Below the pieces are notes generated by a model. The model ran no database searches, had not been told where the DNA came from, and saw only the letters and a program-made list of their open reading frames with translations. A stretch of DNA of 46,084 bases, taken from Bacteroides sp. GTDB taxonomy: Bacteria; Bacteroidota; Bacteroidia; Bacteroidales; Muribaculaceae. Made by a program: the position numbers and the translations under genes. The stretch covers positions 1 to 46,084 of the forward strand of contig JAMPEM010000016.1 of assembly GCA_023665145.1 (NCBI GenBank). The letters are read 5' to 3'. Each line of letters starts with the position of its first letter. Position 1 is the first letter of the stretch. Of this stretch, positions 25,673 through 35,354 are shown one piece after another.

Positions 25673-27733
25673 ATGAAGAAAATTTTTACAAAAATAAATA
25701 TCTTACGTTGGGTGCTGATGATTGGCTCTTTAGCAGCAATTTTGCTCGTAATGCCAAAAGCTGACCATCAAAGCTTCTCCTACGAACTTAATCAACCTTG
25801 GAAATATCCACTGCTGACAGCACCCTTCGATATGCCAATCCTTCGAGATTCGGCCTCCTTGACTTCACTGCGCGATTCCGTCAATAAGAATTTTGTTCCA
25901 TTCGCAAAACGAAATCCCAAGATTGCCGATATAAACATAGCACGCTTCCGCACTATTGCCGCGGCATCAATGCCGGCATCTGAAGCATCTATAGTAACAG
26001 GTCTCCTCGCTGAGGTTTATTCCCATGGTGTCATTGACCAGCAGGTGTACGAAGAAATGTCAGCCGGAAGCAGCAAAAAGCTCCGAATGGCTCCTGACTC
26101 AGCATCGCAACAAGGAGCCTCCGTCATTACCATCGATGCTTCTGATATGTTCTCTCCAATGGCGGCTTACAAATATATCGACTCCGCATATTCCGCCCGC
26201 AATCAATCCCCGGACCGAAACTTTTCATCCGAAATAGGAAAGGCGCTTAATACCTGCCTCGTTCCCAACATACTCCTCGATTCGATGGCCGACAGCAAAT
26301 ATCGAGAACAGGAATTCCTTAACATAACGGGTGCCTTGGGCGTTATCAAAACCGGACAGCGAATTGTAGACCGAGGCGAAATAATAACCCCGCAAATCTT
26401 CACTAACCTCAATACTTATCAAGAGATACAAGCCAGACAACAGGGGGATAACGGTCCGACCACCTACTATCAAGTCGGTCAAGGACTTTTAATCCTTATG
26501 ATATTCATCCTTCTATATGCCTATCTCTCACTCTATCGTCAAACATTCTTCTCCTCGCTGCGCAAAATGACTTTTCTGATGACATTCATCACACTCTTTG
26601 TCATCTTCGCAATATTGATGTTTGAACAGTTCAACAACGGACTATACCTTGTCCCCTTTGCAGCCGTTCCCGTCATAACACTTATCTTCTTCGATTCCAG
26701 AACGGCCATCTTCGCTCTCCTTACCACTATCATGATTTCCGCGACAGTGGCAACTTTCCCCTTCGCCTTCATTTTCATGGAACTTGTAGTTGGTCTGACA
26801 GCCACTTTCTCCATACGCCAACTGAGTCGTCGCTCCCAACTGCTACGAACTGCCATCTTCGCATTTATCGGATATTGCGTCACTTATTTCATCTCCTGCC
26901 TGTTCTTTGACGGAGACCTCTCCAATTTCTCATTGAGCATAATTGGCTCGTTCGGAATCAATTCCGTACTTCTCTCTTTTGCCTACGTCCTTATCGTGCT
27001 CTTCGAAAGAATTTTTGGATTTACATCCACTGTAACTCTTGTAGAGCTCTCTGACATCAACAATAAACTCCTTCGTCGACTTGCCGAAGAAGCACCGGGA
27101 ACGTTCCAACACTCCATGCAGGTGTCCACACTCGCCTCCGAAGCTGCACGAGCAATTAACGCTAATACACAGCTCGTAAGAACAGGTGCTCTATATCACG
27201 ATATCGGGAAGATGAAAAGCCCTATCTTCTTCACCGAAAATCAACATGGTGTCAACCCTCACGAAGGTCTCGATCCCGAAGTGTCAGCCAAGAAAATAAT
27301 TGCACACGTCACCGATGGTCTCGCTATGGCAAAAGCTGAAAAACTACCGCAGGTGATACGCGAATTTATTGCGGAACACCACGGAAAAGGGATGACAAAA
27401 TATTTCTACACCACTGCCGTCAATAATGCCGGTGGTAAAGAAATCGACCCTGCTCCATTCACATACCCCGGACCTGACCCTCAATCAAAAGAGACAGCAA
27501 TCCTTATGATGGCTGACGCCGTAGAAGCCGCTTCACGCTCACTGAAGGATTTCTCGCAAAAATCCATCAACTCCCTTGTGGACAACATAATAGACTGTCA
27601 AGTGCGTGAAGGGCGATTCAAAGAATCACCCATCAGCCTCAAAGACATCGAAACAGTAAAAGACACTTTCAAGAAACGTCTTGCCACTATCTATCATTCC
27701 CGAATAGCCTACCCTACCATCAAATCCAAATAA
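25673..27733 (+). CDS. 7TM-HD phosphohydrolase (YqfF/PgpH family)
   Basis: This 686-residue membrane protein has an N-terminal helix, an extracytoplasmic 7TMR-HDED-like domain (about 60-260), and seven transmembrane helices (about 265-465). The C-terminal HD domain has FQHSMQVSTLASEAA, LYHDIGKMKSP, NPHEG and EHHGKG. PgpH homologues hydrolyse cyclic di-AMP. Frame is open to 25565 inside the upstream gene, but the ATG at 25673 gives the correct membrane start. It probably degrades c-di-AMP (family knowledge, not shown here). Confidence 0.9.
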   Translation: MKKIFTKINILRWVLMIGSLAAILLVMPKADHQSFSYELNQPWKYPLLTAPFDMPILRDSASLTSLRDSVNKNFVPFAKRNPKIADINIARFRTIAAASMPASEASIVTGLLAEVYSHGVIDQQVYEEMSAGSSKKLRMAPDSASQQGASVITIDASDMFSPMAAYKYIDSAYSARNQSPDRNFSSEIGKALNTCLVPNILLDSMADSKYREQEFLNITGALGVIKTGQRIVDRGEIITPQIFTNLNTYQEIQARQQGDNGPTTYYQVGQGLLILMIFILLYAYLSLYRQTFFSSLRKMTFLMTFITLFVIFAILMFEQFNNGLYLVPFAAVPVITLIFFDSRTAIFALLTTIMISATVATFPFAFIFMELVVGLTATFSIRQLSRRSQLLRTAIFAFIGYCVTYFISCLFFDGDLSNFSLSIIGSFGINSVLLSFAYVLIVLFERIFGFTSTVTLVELSDINNKLLRRLAEEAPGTFQHSMQVSTLASEAARAINANTQLVRTGALYHDIGKMKSPIFFTENQHGVNPHEGLDPEVSAKKIIAHVTDGLAMAKAEKLPQVIREFIAEHHGKGMTKYFYTTAVNNAGGKEIDPAPFTYPGPDPQSKETAILMMADAVEAASRSLKDFSQKSINSLVDNIIDCQVREGRFKESPISLKDIETVKDTFKKRLATIYHSRIAYPTIKSK

Positions 27734-27747
27734 AAAAAATGAACTTA

Positions 27748-27809
27748 ATTCAAGTTTATGGTCTATAGTTTAAGGTTTATGGAACGCTTTCGAGTTAAAA
27801 TTAATATCA
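27748..27809 (+). repeat. Dispersed intergenic repeat, copy 2, truncated
   Basis: CAAG is followed by four heptamers (TTTATGG, TCTATAG, TTTAAGG, TTTATGG; 27755-27782), then the core GGAACGCTTTCGAGTTAAAA to about 27809. There the copy stops abruptly at the first of two 17-bp direct repeats. The 3' hairpin is missing. Confidence 0.75.
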
Positions 27810-27926
27810 ACGCGAGTTCGGGATAAGCCGACTCAAATAACGGAGTATGGGATAGCGCATAACATATCGGGTGGCCAAATTTATGGTCACCTGATTTTTT
27901 GTACGGTAAAACGCGAGTTCGGGATA
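27809..27926. repeat. 17-bp direct repeats 101 bp apart
   Basis: AACGCGAGTTCGGGATA occurs at 27809-27825 and 27910-27926. The first copy interrupts the core of dispersed repeat copy 2. The segment between them holds a terminator. It may be a short insertion or a second repeat class. Confidence 0.7.
27870..27900 (+). terminator. Intrinsic terminator downstream of the 7TM-HD gene
   Basis: GGTGGCC (27870-27876) pairs with GGTCACC (27885-27891) with one G-U pair and an eight-base loop. A run of six T follows (27895-27900). It lies 137 bases after the stop codon. Confidence 0.6.
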
Positions 27927-28117
27927 TGAGGTTGATTATTCCTACAATTGTGCAATAATTTTATTCCACGCTCCATTATGCTGTATCCACTAACTTAAAC
28001 GTGGTTCATTCGACTCATTCAAAAGTGTATCACCTCGGGGACTAATCGCCGAAGAATTTTCTATAATCATATATTATTGGCTAAAATATTATTGAACAGA
28101 GTGGGATAATGAACAGG
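27927..28117. other. Intergenic stretch without recognised features
   Basis: AT-rich sequence between the direct repeat and the terminator of the convergent gene. I see no open frame with coding character, no promoter pair and no RNA fold here. Confidence 0.5.
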
Positions 28118-28148
28118 GCGGGCCGACATCATTAAGATGTCAGCCCGC
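28118..28148. terminator. Strong hairpin after the 1590-residue secreted protein gene
   Basis: GCGGGC plus GACATC (28118-28130) pairs with GATGTC plus GCCCGC (28136-28148), with one mismatched base in the stem and a five-base loop. TTTT follows on the plus strand. It lies 48 bases beyond the minus-strand stop at 28197 and sits between convergent genes, so it could serve both. Confidence 0.7.
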
Positions 28149-28196
28149 TTTTCAGGTTATGGGTTACCGTCGGTTGACGGTAATCTTGTCAGTCTG

Positions 28197-31100
28197 TTAT
28201 TTTACGACTACCTTGGCTACTTTATTGCCGCATTTGACAATGTAGATACCGGCATCGATACCGATAGATTCGTGGTTGCTTGTCACACCTACCTGACGAA
28301 GGTATTTACCATCGGCTGTATAGACTGCGATTGTCTTGCCTGCGAGACCATCGATAGTAATTTCAGAGTTGCCGCCATAGATACCTTCAAGGTTTTTGAT
28401 GTCATCAATACCACTTGAATTAAGACGAACTTCCGAGCTGCGAGGTGCAGTAAACTTCTTGCCATCTTCACGAGCCACTTTGGTGTGAACGTAGTAAGAA
28501 ACGTTGTTGTCACCGACCTCTTCGTCGCGGAATGAGGTGAGCGGATTGGTGTCGCTTACGATTTCGTATTTACCTTCATTTTCACCGCTGCGAGTCCAAC
28601 GATATACATCATATCCGCGAACTTCCCATTTGGAGAGTTGTTTCGGAGTGAAACTGATGTCGTCGAGCATTGCGAGGTATTGACCCCAGCTGCGGTAAAC
28701 AAGTGCGAAGTATTTAGCATCTTCCGGAAGTTTGGCTGTAAGGAATTCCCAAGATTCAGAACCTGATTTTGAGAATGGACGGATACGCTTGAAGCTTCCG
28801 CAGACATAGTCATTGCCGTTCTTAACGATTTCATCACCGATTTGGTCATCGGTAGTAGAATACCATATTTCAACGGTTTCAGTATAAGCTGAAGAGAATG
28901 TATTCATCCAGAAGCTTACTTCTGTTCCGCCTACTATCTCGGGCGAGATGAGCCAGTCGGCAGACTGAGTGGGAGCTTCAACGCCTTCTTCAAATCCGCA
29001 GCTTCTTGCTACGAGGATTTGCTTACCGCTGACGGGAGTGAAGCGTTCTTCATCGAGAGACAATTCAGAGGGATTGAATACAGTCCAAGCGCATGCTGCG
29101 TCATCACCGTCGAAGCGGGCACCCTCGATTGCGAAGGGAGGCATCTTGTCGAGGTCGACATTACGCCAAACTCCGATTTTGTCAGTGTTGGCAAATGATG
29201 TTTCGTATTCGAAGTTTTCTTCAGAACCGTATTCAAGAGCCGGTTCAGTCCATGTCAAGGTAGGCACCTTATGGTCATCGTCCCAGCTGCCGCTTACTTC
29301 TTTAACGATTGGGAGGTGATTATCCTTGATATTGATAGTCATGCTCTTTTCGTTGTTGAGAGCCACTTCGTCTTCTTCATCATCGATTGTTGCTACGAGC
29401 TGAAGATTCTCATATTGGAGATATTCAGGCTTCATTTCAACCTCAATGTTGTAGTTGTAAGAAGTTCTTGGGGGCACGCGGAGCATATTGACATCCTGAC
29501 GCATCAATTGTTTATCACCGGCCATGAGGCGAACGATAAAGCTGCTTCGGTTAGCTTCGAGACCGGAGTTGTTAACGACAACGCGATAGTTGTGTTTTTC
29601 ACCTGTCCAGACATTAACCGGGCCGGAGATTGATGATACACGGAAGTCGTGGTCTACATTTTGGTAAACGCGGAATCTGTCGAGTACGCAGTAAGAATTG
29701 TCATCTTGAAGCAGACGGGCACGTACATAAATCTGAATCCAGGGGCAATCTTGATATTCTTCAGGAAGTTTTTCGCTCCAGTCTACCCAAGCAGACTCAT
29801 TGAGTGATGGACGGGTAGGCTCGATGGTGAAGAGAAGTTCCTGATTAAGTTTGCCGTAGCGACGACCCCATACTTCCATAGTTGCAGCTTCGGGATAGTT
29901 CCAATAGCGGAGACCGATGCGTGCTTCATGGATAGAAGTAGTGGAAGCCTTGGGGCCTCTGAGTTCACCATAATATGAACCGAGAGAAGAGCAGATGAAT
30001 GTGCCGCCGTTGGCTGCGGGATTACCGATACCGAGGTCGGAGAGATTGGTGACGTGTTGCCAGGGAGCGCCATCGAAATCTTCGTCCGCTTTATATTTCC
30101 AAGGACCGATTTCGAATCGACCCGGACCGGTCTGATTGAACTCTTCATCCATTGGGATATCGTAGAGAGGACCGAGGAATTCGTATGCGAAAACACTGTT
30201 GGCTGAATTACCTTTTTCAGATACGGCAACAGGACCTACAGAGTAAGCTGTCTGGCTGCCAACGTTGACTTTGAAGTCATATTCGCATGCGCGTGTTGTA
30301 GCCACTTTGGTGTTGTTGTTGGCAGAGCCTTGGATATAGACATCATATTTGATGTTGTCCGGATCAATCCATCCGCCGTTTACACCGATAGTAACGGGAT
30401 CCCAGGTAAGGCGCATACCCATATTGTCGGCATAAGGAGTGCCGGTAATATTTTGCGGAGCAAGCGGAGTATCGACACCGATGTAAGCGCGGTAGCTGCG
30501 ACGAACTGTACGTTCATTCTTATACATCGTGGTGAGGTCAAAGAAATTGAATCCGTCTATAGGAGCCTCTACTTCGAGTGTAACCTTTTCACCGGGACTA
30601 CCTGAAACCTTATTGGTAAAGTCTCCGCAGGTACCTACGACTGTGATCTCTTCGGTATCAGCAGGAAGTTCTGTACCATCGATTGCTTTTGTCGGGAGAG
30701 TGAATGAGAAGAGACCTTTAAGCTCACCTCTGGCAGCAGGGGTAAGGACAACATCTTCGGGGGCACCGGGAGATTTCACAGATACGTTTTCGAGGCCGTT
30801 GACGTGGATGTCACGTACGCGGATACCGCGAGAGTTGGATTTGGCTGCAAATCCGGTGTAGATACCGATATAATATTCACCGGGTTCGGGCACTGAGAAG
30901 AGGCAGTCGAGGTCGATAGGTTGCCATACACAGTCGGGTTGACGTTCATAGATGAGAGTTTTCATCTCTTTGGGGTCATCCTTCTTGCCGATGTATATTT
31001 TAATCATTGATTTGATCTTGGTAGTCTCAGTTTGATAGAAGTTACCATATTTAAGTGCGAGCTGATAGAGGTGCTCGGTTGATTCGAACTTCATTTTGGG

Positions 31101-32969
31101 GAGGAAGAGCCAGTTGTCCGGAGTATCGGAATATTGCACTACCTCAAGAGCATACCAGGGAGTACCGTCGGTTACGATATATTTGAAGTCGTAGTTTGAG
31201 TCACCGATAGCGGTTGTAAAGAGTTTAGCCTGTTCCTCAGAAGGTATGAATGACTGCGGCAATGAAAGGGCGTCACCGAAGACTGCGTCTTGAGCGTCGC
31301 TTCTTTCAGAGGTCATATTGTTGGCAGTGGCAACAACAGAAATCACTCTGCGGCCGAGAGATTCGGGAGTGGGGAATGTAAATTCGGTGCCTTTGATAGG
31401 CTCTGCATTTTGCTTGTCGTTATCGAAGTAAACATCATAAGTGACAGCTTCGGTGTCCACATAACCTGCATGCTGGCCGAGAGAACCTACAGCGTCCCAA
31501 GTGATTTTGTTGTCAGTAAATACAACATTCTGAGGAGCTACCGGGTTGTCATTACCCATCCAAGCTATAGATTTGGAGGTAGGACCGACAATCACTCTTT
31601 GTCCGATTTTGAATTCCGGAGTTATGGTGAAAGTATGGCTGCCTTGAGTGGTAGTGAATGGTATTTCATATTTCTGACCGGGGGTAACTACCTTTGCGTC
31701 AATCTCTTTTCCATCAAGAGTGGTACGGATAGTAAGCTCTTGATTTGTGATTAATTGACCGTCATACACTTCTGTAGGAGCAGTGAATTGCACATAACCG
31801 GAGAGTTCGGCTTTTTCGCGTGAGATTGCGGTAATGAATGCTTGGGCGGGACCTTGTTCGTCACCATAAGCCTCATCGCAGTCGAGTGATGAGTAGTAAC
31901 CGAGAACGGAGCAAACGGGTCCTTGCACTACTTCAAAGTCGTTATCTACATCAATGAAAACAAGTTCCATCTGTTCGTCGGTTGCGTTACGATAAACGGT
32001 AACGAAGCTGCGATCACGCGGAGAATAGATAAGACATTGGGGATAACCGCTTTCGGGCACTGCGCGATATTCACCTGAGACGAAATCGTTGGAGAACTCT
32101 TTAACTACGGAAAGTTGAGCTTTATAGTCTTGAGAAACGGTGTACATCTTACCATTTGCCTTGATTGTGTAAAGCTCACCATCCTCGGGGTTGTAAGCGA
32201 GACAAGCTGCGAAAGTCGGTTCGCGGAGGGTCTCAAGATTGCCGAGGTATGTTTTCGAAGGTTTTTCACCATTGATATCTATCTCATAGTATTCAGAGTT
32301 GGTGCTCGTCACGAGATTACAACCGAGTCCATAGAATTTTTTTGTGGTAGGGTTGTATGTGAGGGCATAGAAGAAACCTGTAATATCATTACCGAAATCA
32401 ATTTCACCGAGCACCTGACCTGTAGCAAGGTCGATACGGCGCCAGAATGAACGGATTTCAGTGGTAATCATATTCTGTGAATAAGCCGGAATGTAGATGA
32501 TACCGTCAACAATACATGTTGTGAGCATATCATAGTCTTCGAGCAAGGAGTATTCAGTACCTCTGTACATTCGCTCGAATTTACCGGTAGCGAAGTCCAT
32601 CGTACCGAACATGGCGTTGTTGTAACCACCTGCCAGGCTGTGTGATGGAACGAGGGCGTAACCCTTGCTTCGCGGAATTGAAGCTGAACGGGTGTCAAGA
32701 TAATTGACAGCCGGAGCTTGTTGAGCCACAGAGACTACGTTGGGACCGGCAGGGCCGAGTCCTTCACCAACGGAGCGATTCTTGTGCATCAGACGATTAA
32801 GAGCACGATTTTGCTCTTTATCCCCCTTTTGGATGACTTTCGTCTGCTTGACAGCATTCTCTTTGCCGGGAAGCACACGATTGTGGCTCGGCTCCTGAGC
32901 TGCCGGGGAAAGGGCAAAGGTCGCGACAGCCAAAGTGGCAGCGGACCATCTTAATAACATTCGTTTCAT
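28197..32969 (-). CDS. Large secreted multidomain protein with T9SS C-terminal signal
   Basis: This is a 1590-residue protein. A signal peptide (about 1-24) precedes a basic region and a probable beta-propeller-like segment (about 100-400, with repeats such as FGTMDFATGKFERMY and RRIDLATGQVLGEIDFG). Several fibronectin-III-like modules follow at about 410-960, with NPVAPQNVVF, WDAVG and DTPLAPQNITGTPY. There is a CARDB-like module near 1120-1230 (VNVWTGEKHNYRVVVNNSG). A choice-of-anchor/cleaved-adhesin-type beta domain lies at about 1295-1460 (SADWLISPEIVGG). The C terminus has the type IX sorting pattern: YTADGKYLRQ, AGIYIVKCGNKVAKVVVK. It is probably exported through the outer membrane and attached to the surface. 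No catalytic motif was recognised; it resembles adhesin-type proteins more than enzymes. Confidence 0.88.
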   Translation of the reverse strand: MKRMLLRWSAATLAVATFALSPAAQEPSHNRVLPGKENAVKQTKVIQKGDKEQNRALNRLMHKNRSVGEGLGPAGPNVVSVAQQAPAVNYLDTRSASIPRSKGYALVPSHSLAGGYNNAMFGTMDFATGKFERMYRGTEYSLLEDYDMLTTCIVDGIIYIPAYSQNMITTEIRSFWRRIDLATGQVLGEIDFGNDITGFFYALTYNPTTKKFYGLGCNLVTSTNSEYYEIDINGEKPSKTYLGNLETLREPTFAACLAYNPEDGELYTIKANGKMYTVSQDYKAQLSVVKEFSNDFVSGEYRAVPESGYPQCLIYSPRDRSFVTVYRNATDEQMELVFIDVDNDFEVVQGPVCSVLGYYSSLDCDEAYGDEQGPAQAFITAISREKAELSGYVQFTAPTEVYDGQLITNQELTIRTTLDGKEIDAKVVTPGQKYEIPFTTTQGSHTFTITPEFKIGQRVIVGPTSKSIAWMGNDNPVAPQNVVFTDNKITWDAVGSLGQHAGYVDTEAVTYDVYFDNDKQNAEPIKGTEFTFPTPESLGRRVISVVATANNMTSERSDAQDAVFGDALSLPQSFIPSEEQAKLFTTAIGDSNYDFKYIVTDGTPWYALEVVQYSDTPDNWLFLPKMKFESTEHLYQLALKYGNFYQTETTKIKSMIKIYIGKKDDPKEMKTLIYERQPDCVWQPIDLDCLFSVPEPGEYYIGIYTGFAAKSNSRGIRVRDIHVNGLENVSVKSPGAPEDVVLTPAARGELKGLFSFTLPTKAIDGTELPADTEEITVVGTCGDFTNKVSGSPGEKVTLEVEAPIDGFNFFDLTTMYKNERTVRRSYRAYIGVDTPLAPQNITGTPYADNMGMRLTWDPVTIGVNGGWIDPDNIKYDVYIQGSANNNTKVATTRACEYDFKVNVGSQTAYSVGPVAVSEKGNSANSVFAYEFLGPLYDIPMDEEFNQTGPGRFEIGPWKYKADEDFDGAPWQHVTNLSDLGIGNPAANGGTFICSSLGSYYGELRGPKASTTSIHEARIGLRYWNYPEAATMEVWGRRYGKLNQELLFTIEPTRPSLNESAWVDWSEKLPEEYQDCPWIQIYVRARLLQDDNSYCVLDRFRVYQNVDHDFRVSSISGPVNVWTGEKHNYRVVVNNSGLEANRSSFIVRLMAGDKQLMRQDVNMLRVPPRTSYNYNIEVEMKPEYLQYENLQLVATIDDEEDEVALNNEKSMTINIKDNHLPIVKEVSGSWDDDHKVPTLTWTEPALEYGSEENFEYETSFANTDKIGVWRNVDLDKMPPFAIEGARFDGDDAACAWTVFNPSELSLDEERFTPVSGKQILVARSCGFEEGVEAPTQSADWLISPEIVGGTEVSFWMNTFSSAYTETVEIWYSTTDDQIGDEIVKNGNDYVCGSFKRIRPFSKSGSESWEFLTAKLPEDAKYFALVYRSWGQYLAMLDDISFTPKQLSKWEVRGYDVYRWTRSGENEGKYEIVSDTNPLTSFRDEEVGDNNVSYYVHTKVAREDGKKFTAPRSSEVRLNSSGIDDIKNLEGIYGGNSEITIDGLAGKTIAVYTADGKYLRQVGVTSNHESIGIDAGIYIVKCGNKVAKVVVK

Positions 32970-33193
32970 TAGTTGTATATTAGGTTATAATAATTCAAAG
33001 GGTTGAAGGGTATATTCCACTCCATAGGGGAAATTAAATCCACATTACAAATGCGCATTAAATTGAGTGTTATACAATAAAAATGAGTGTCAACATACCA
33101 ATCTGCCAACAATCGTCAAGAATTGACTTTCAATACACAAACACACCTTGACGAAGTGAGTCAGAAATATCCTTTAAAAAACGCGGCAAGTTA

Positions 33194-33201
33194 CAAAATT
33201 A
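33194..33201 (-). promoter_or_regulatory. Possible -7 box upstream of the 1590-residue gene
   Basis: A perfect TAATTTTG on the minus strand would give a leader of about 220 bases to the ATG at 32969. No TTTG is found at ideal spacing. The rest of 32970-33190 shows no gene and no clear regulatory site. Confidence 0.3.
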
Positions 33202-33292
33202 TTTTGATTTGGACAACAAAAATCGCTCTAATTTATGATTTTTTAACACAAAAATTTCATAGCATACACTTTATGCCGGCCTCTCGCAAAAA

Positions 33293-33445
33293 GAAACTTG
33301 AGGTTTATGGTTGATGGTTTATTGTTTATAGTTTATAGTTTATGGAACGCCTTCGAGTTAAAATTAATATTAATTTTCGATAATTCTCTAATGACCAAAC
33401 CTCAAACTCCTAACTTTTCGCAAGTTAAAGCTTGCGAAAGTTGAG
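33293..33445 (+). repeat. Dispersed intergenic repeat, copy 3
   Basis: GAAACTTGAGG leads into six heptamers in perfect register (33304-33345): TTTATGG, TTGATGG, TTTATTG, TTTATAG, TTTATAG, TTTATGG. The core AACGCCTTCGAGTTAAAATT, CGATAATTCTCTAATGACC and the 3' hairpin with CAAGTTAAAGCTTGCGAAAG follow. It is about 90% alike to copy 1 outside the heptamer tract, judged by eye. It sits just downstream of the DUF695 gene. Confidence 0.85.
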
Positions 33446-33454
33446 TACCTCAAC

Positions 33455-33904
33455 TCATAAACTCATAAACTCATCGTCCGGGATAAAGGTCTCGGAGCGC
33501 ATGTGTTTATACTCTTCCCAATCAGCATCCTCTTCCGCTCTTATTTCGAGAGGGAGAGTGGGAAGATCAGCCAGAGCACGGTTAAGGATTTTCCCGAATA
33601 TGACCAACGATGTGGTATAAAAGACCCATGTACGGATACCTTCGCCGGTATAGATACCGGTCATCACAGCGGCTGTATCTTTCTTACATTCGGCCATGAG
33701 AGCATCAGTAGCTTGTCCCATCAATTCAGCGGTATCGTCATCCGGCATTCCGTTCGGCAGCGATTCATAGCGCCAGTCGATATCGATACGGTATTTATGT
33801 TTCCCCTTGTCAATTATTTTGTCGAGATAATCGTGGCCGGTCACGATTATAGTTTTTCCGGATTCACCTTCGGCCGGATAGGTCCACCAACGTTCCTTGC
33901 TCAT
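33455..33904 (-). CDS. DUF695 domain protein
   Basis: This 149-residue soluble protein matches the DUF695 pattern: an N-terminal WWTYPAEGESGKT segment, then YRIDIDWRYESLPNGMPDDDTAELM, a central TGIYTGEGIRTWVFYTTS and the C-terminal EEDADWEEYKHM. The family has no known activity. The gene lies between a dispersed repeat and the large heptamer array, so both flanks are repeat DNA. It has no recognisable -7 box and may depend on an upstream minus-strand promoter. Confidence 0.85.
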   Translation of the reverse strand: MSKERWWTYPAEGESGKTIIVTGHDYLDKIIDKGKHKYRIDIDWRYESLPNGMPDDDTAELMGQATDALMAECKKDTAAVMTGIYTGEGIRTWVFYTTSLVIFGKILNRALADLPTLPLEIRAEEDADWEEYKHMRSETFIPDDEFMSL

Positions 33905-33949
33905 ATTTTCAATTTAGCACTCAAAGTTGCGGAAGGACGCTCCGAAACT

Positions 33950-34219
33950 CTATCAACTATAAACTATCAACTATAAACTATCAACTATAAACTATAAACT
34001 ATCAACTATAAACTATAAACTATAAACTATCAACTATAAACTATAAACTATCAACTATCAACTATAAACTATAAAACTATCAACTATAAACTATCAACTA
34101 TCAACTATCAACTATCAACTATCAACTATAAACTATAAACTATAAACTATAAAACTATCAACTATAAAACTATCAACTATAAACTATCAACTATAAAACT
34201 ATCAACTATCAACTATCAA
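33950..34219. repeat. Heptanucleotide array of about 38 units (ACTATMA)
   Basis: Two heptamers, ACTATCA and ACTATAA, alternate irregularly for about 270 bp, with occasional eight-base variants carrying an extra A. The last ACTATCA supplies the complement of the TGA stop codon of the Smr gene (34216-34218). On the opposite strand the unit reads TTATAGT/TGATAGT, the same heptamer found in the dispersed repeat copies. It therefore looks like a greatly expanded form of that tract. Confidence 0.95.
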
Positions 34220-35325
34220 TGCACAGTGACAAGTGTTGCGCCAAACCCATACTCTTGGAATGAGGCATCTTGCAATTCCGCTTTCGGGTATTGACGACGG
34301 AGCAGATTGAGCACCTCTTTTCTAAGCACACCTTCACCTTTTCCGTGTATAAAGATTATTTTCTGTCCTTTGCGCAACTTATTCCTTTCCATAGTCTTGC
34401 GCACCGTGTCGAGTTGATATTGCAGAATATCGCCGTTGCTCAATCCGGCTGTGGTATCGAGAAGCTCGCCGGCATGAAGGTCTATCTCGATGGGTGGCAG
34501 CAGCTTATACGGATTATCGGCCGGATTCTTTGATTTTTTCTTGCGTTTGTCGTCTTCCGATTTTCGATTCTCTACTTTAAATTTCTGAGAGAGGGTCTCT
34601 ACAGGGACTTTGACTGAATGGTCAGTCACGGCTTCGTCATCATTCATCAGCTTGATATCGAGCACCGGCAAATCGTTATATAATCCCGGACGGAAGCAAT
34701 GAAGCTTGTAAAATTTGGTCAAATCGAGGCGTTTCTGCACATTTACGGGAGGTTTCATGGTAAAACATTTGTCCCGTTTGTAAGGAACGGCCTGAAGCGC
34801 CACACGTTCTATCTGCGGCAGAGATTCATGATCAAATTGAGCGAGGACAATTTGTTCGTTGGGGGCTACCGTTCCGCGATATTCCACCGACCAGCCACGT
34901 TCTTCGTCGGCACGTCGCAAGAATGTAAAATCAAGAAAATAGTTGGAATCATTGATAAGCACTGCATCGAAACGACTCTTAGGGAGATTTTTAAGATTGT
35001 CGGGTTCAAACGACAGCACGAGTGTCATTTTTTCGCCGTGTTCGGTCTCCTCTACCGGGAGATTCTCTTCCGGCTCCAGATTGACGGCTGCCGGGATATG
35101 AGCCGGTTCGGGAACACGTCCTGCATCGAAGGCTTTCTGATCGAACATCTTTTTGACACCGGGAATCTCCGGTTGATGTCCGGCCGGCATGACGACGACC
35201 AAATCCTTTACAAGCACGGGGGTTTCAAACCCGTTGTCGTCCACAAAGGCTATCTTACCGTCAATGCGAGTCACCACACCTCCGCCTACATCGTTCAAAT
35301 ATCTTACTGTATCACCTATTTTCAT
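34216..35325 (-). CDS. DUF2027 and Smr domain protein
   Basis: This is a 369-residue protein. Residues 1-45 form an SH3-like fold (MKIGDTVRYLNDVGGGVVTRIDGK), then a DUF2027 beta domain at about 90-240. The C-terminal Smr domain (about 285-369) has the nuclease-type motifs IDLHAGEL and FIHGKGEGVLRKEV. Smr domains nick or bind DNA or RNA and are found in MutS2; here there is no MutS ATPase. AGGAG lies 8 bases before the ATG, one of the few Shine-Dalgarno-like sites in the window. The stop codon lies inside the heptamer array. Confidence 0.9.
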   Translation of the reverse strand: MKIGDTVRYLNDVGGGVVTRIDGKIAFVDDNGFETPVLVKDLVVVMPAGHQPEIPGVKKMFDQKAFDAGRVPEPAHIPAAVNLEPEENLPVEETEHGEKMTLVLSFEPDNLKNLPKSRFDAVLINDSNYFLDFTFLRRADEERGWSVEYRGTVAPNEQIVLAQFDHESLPQIERVALQAVPYKRDKCFTMKPPVNVQKRLDLTKFYKLHCFRPGLYNDLPVLDIKLMNDDEAVTDHSVKVPVETLSQKFKVENRKSEDDKRKKKSKNPADNPYKLLPPIEIDLHAGELLDTTAGLSNGDILQYQLDTVRKTMERNKLRKGQKIIFIHGKGEGVLRKEVLNLLRRQYPKAELQDASFQEYGFGATLVTVH

Positions 35326-35354
35326 AATATGTTCTCCTCTTTATGCTGCGTGCT

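Noticed and set aside
28197-32969. Protease or glycosidase activity of the 1590-residue protein
   Set aside because: No catalytic motif of a known peptidase or glycoside hydrolase family was found; only propeller-like, Fn3-like and adhesin-type modules.
33950-34219. Heptamer array as a CRISPR array
   Set aside because: Units are seven bases with no unique spacers and no cas genes nearby.
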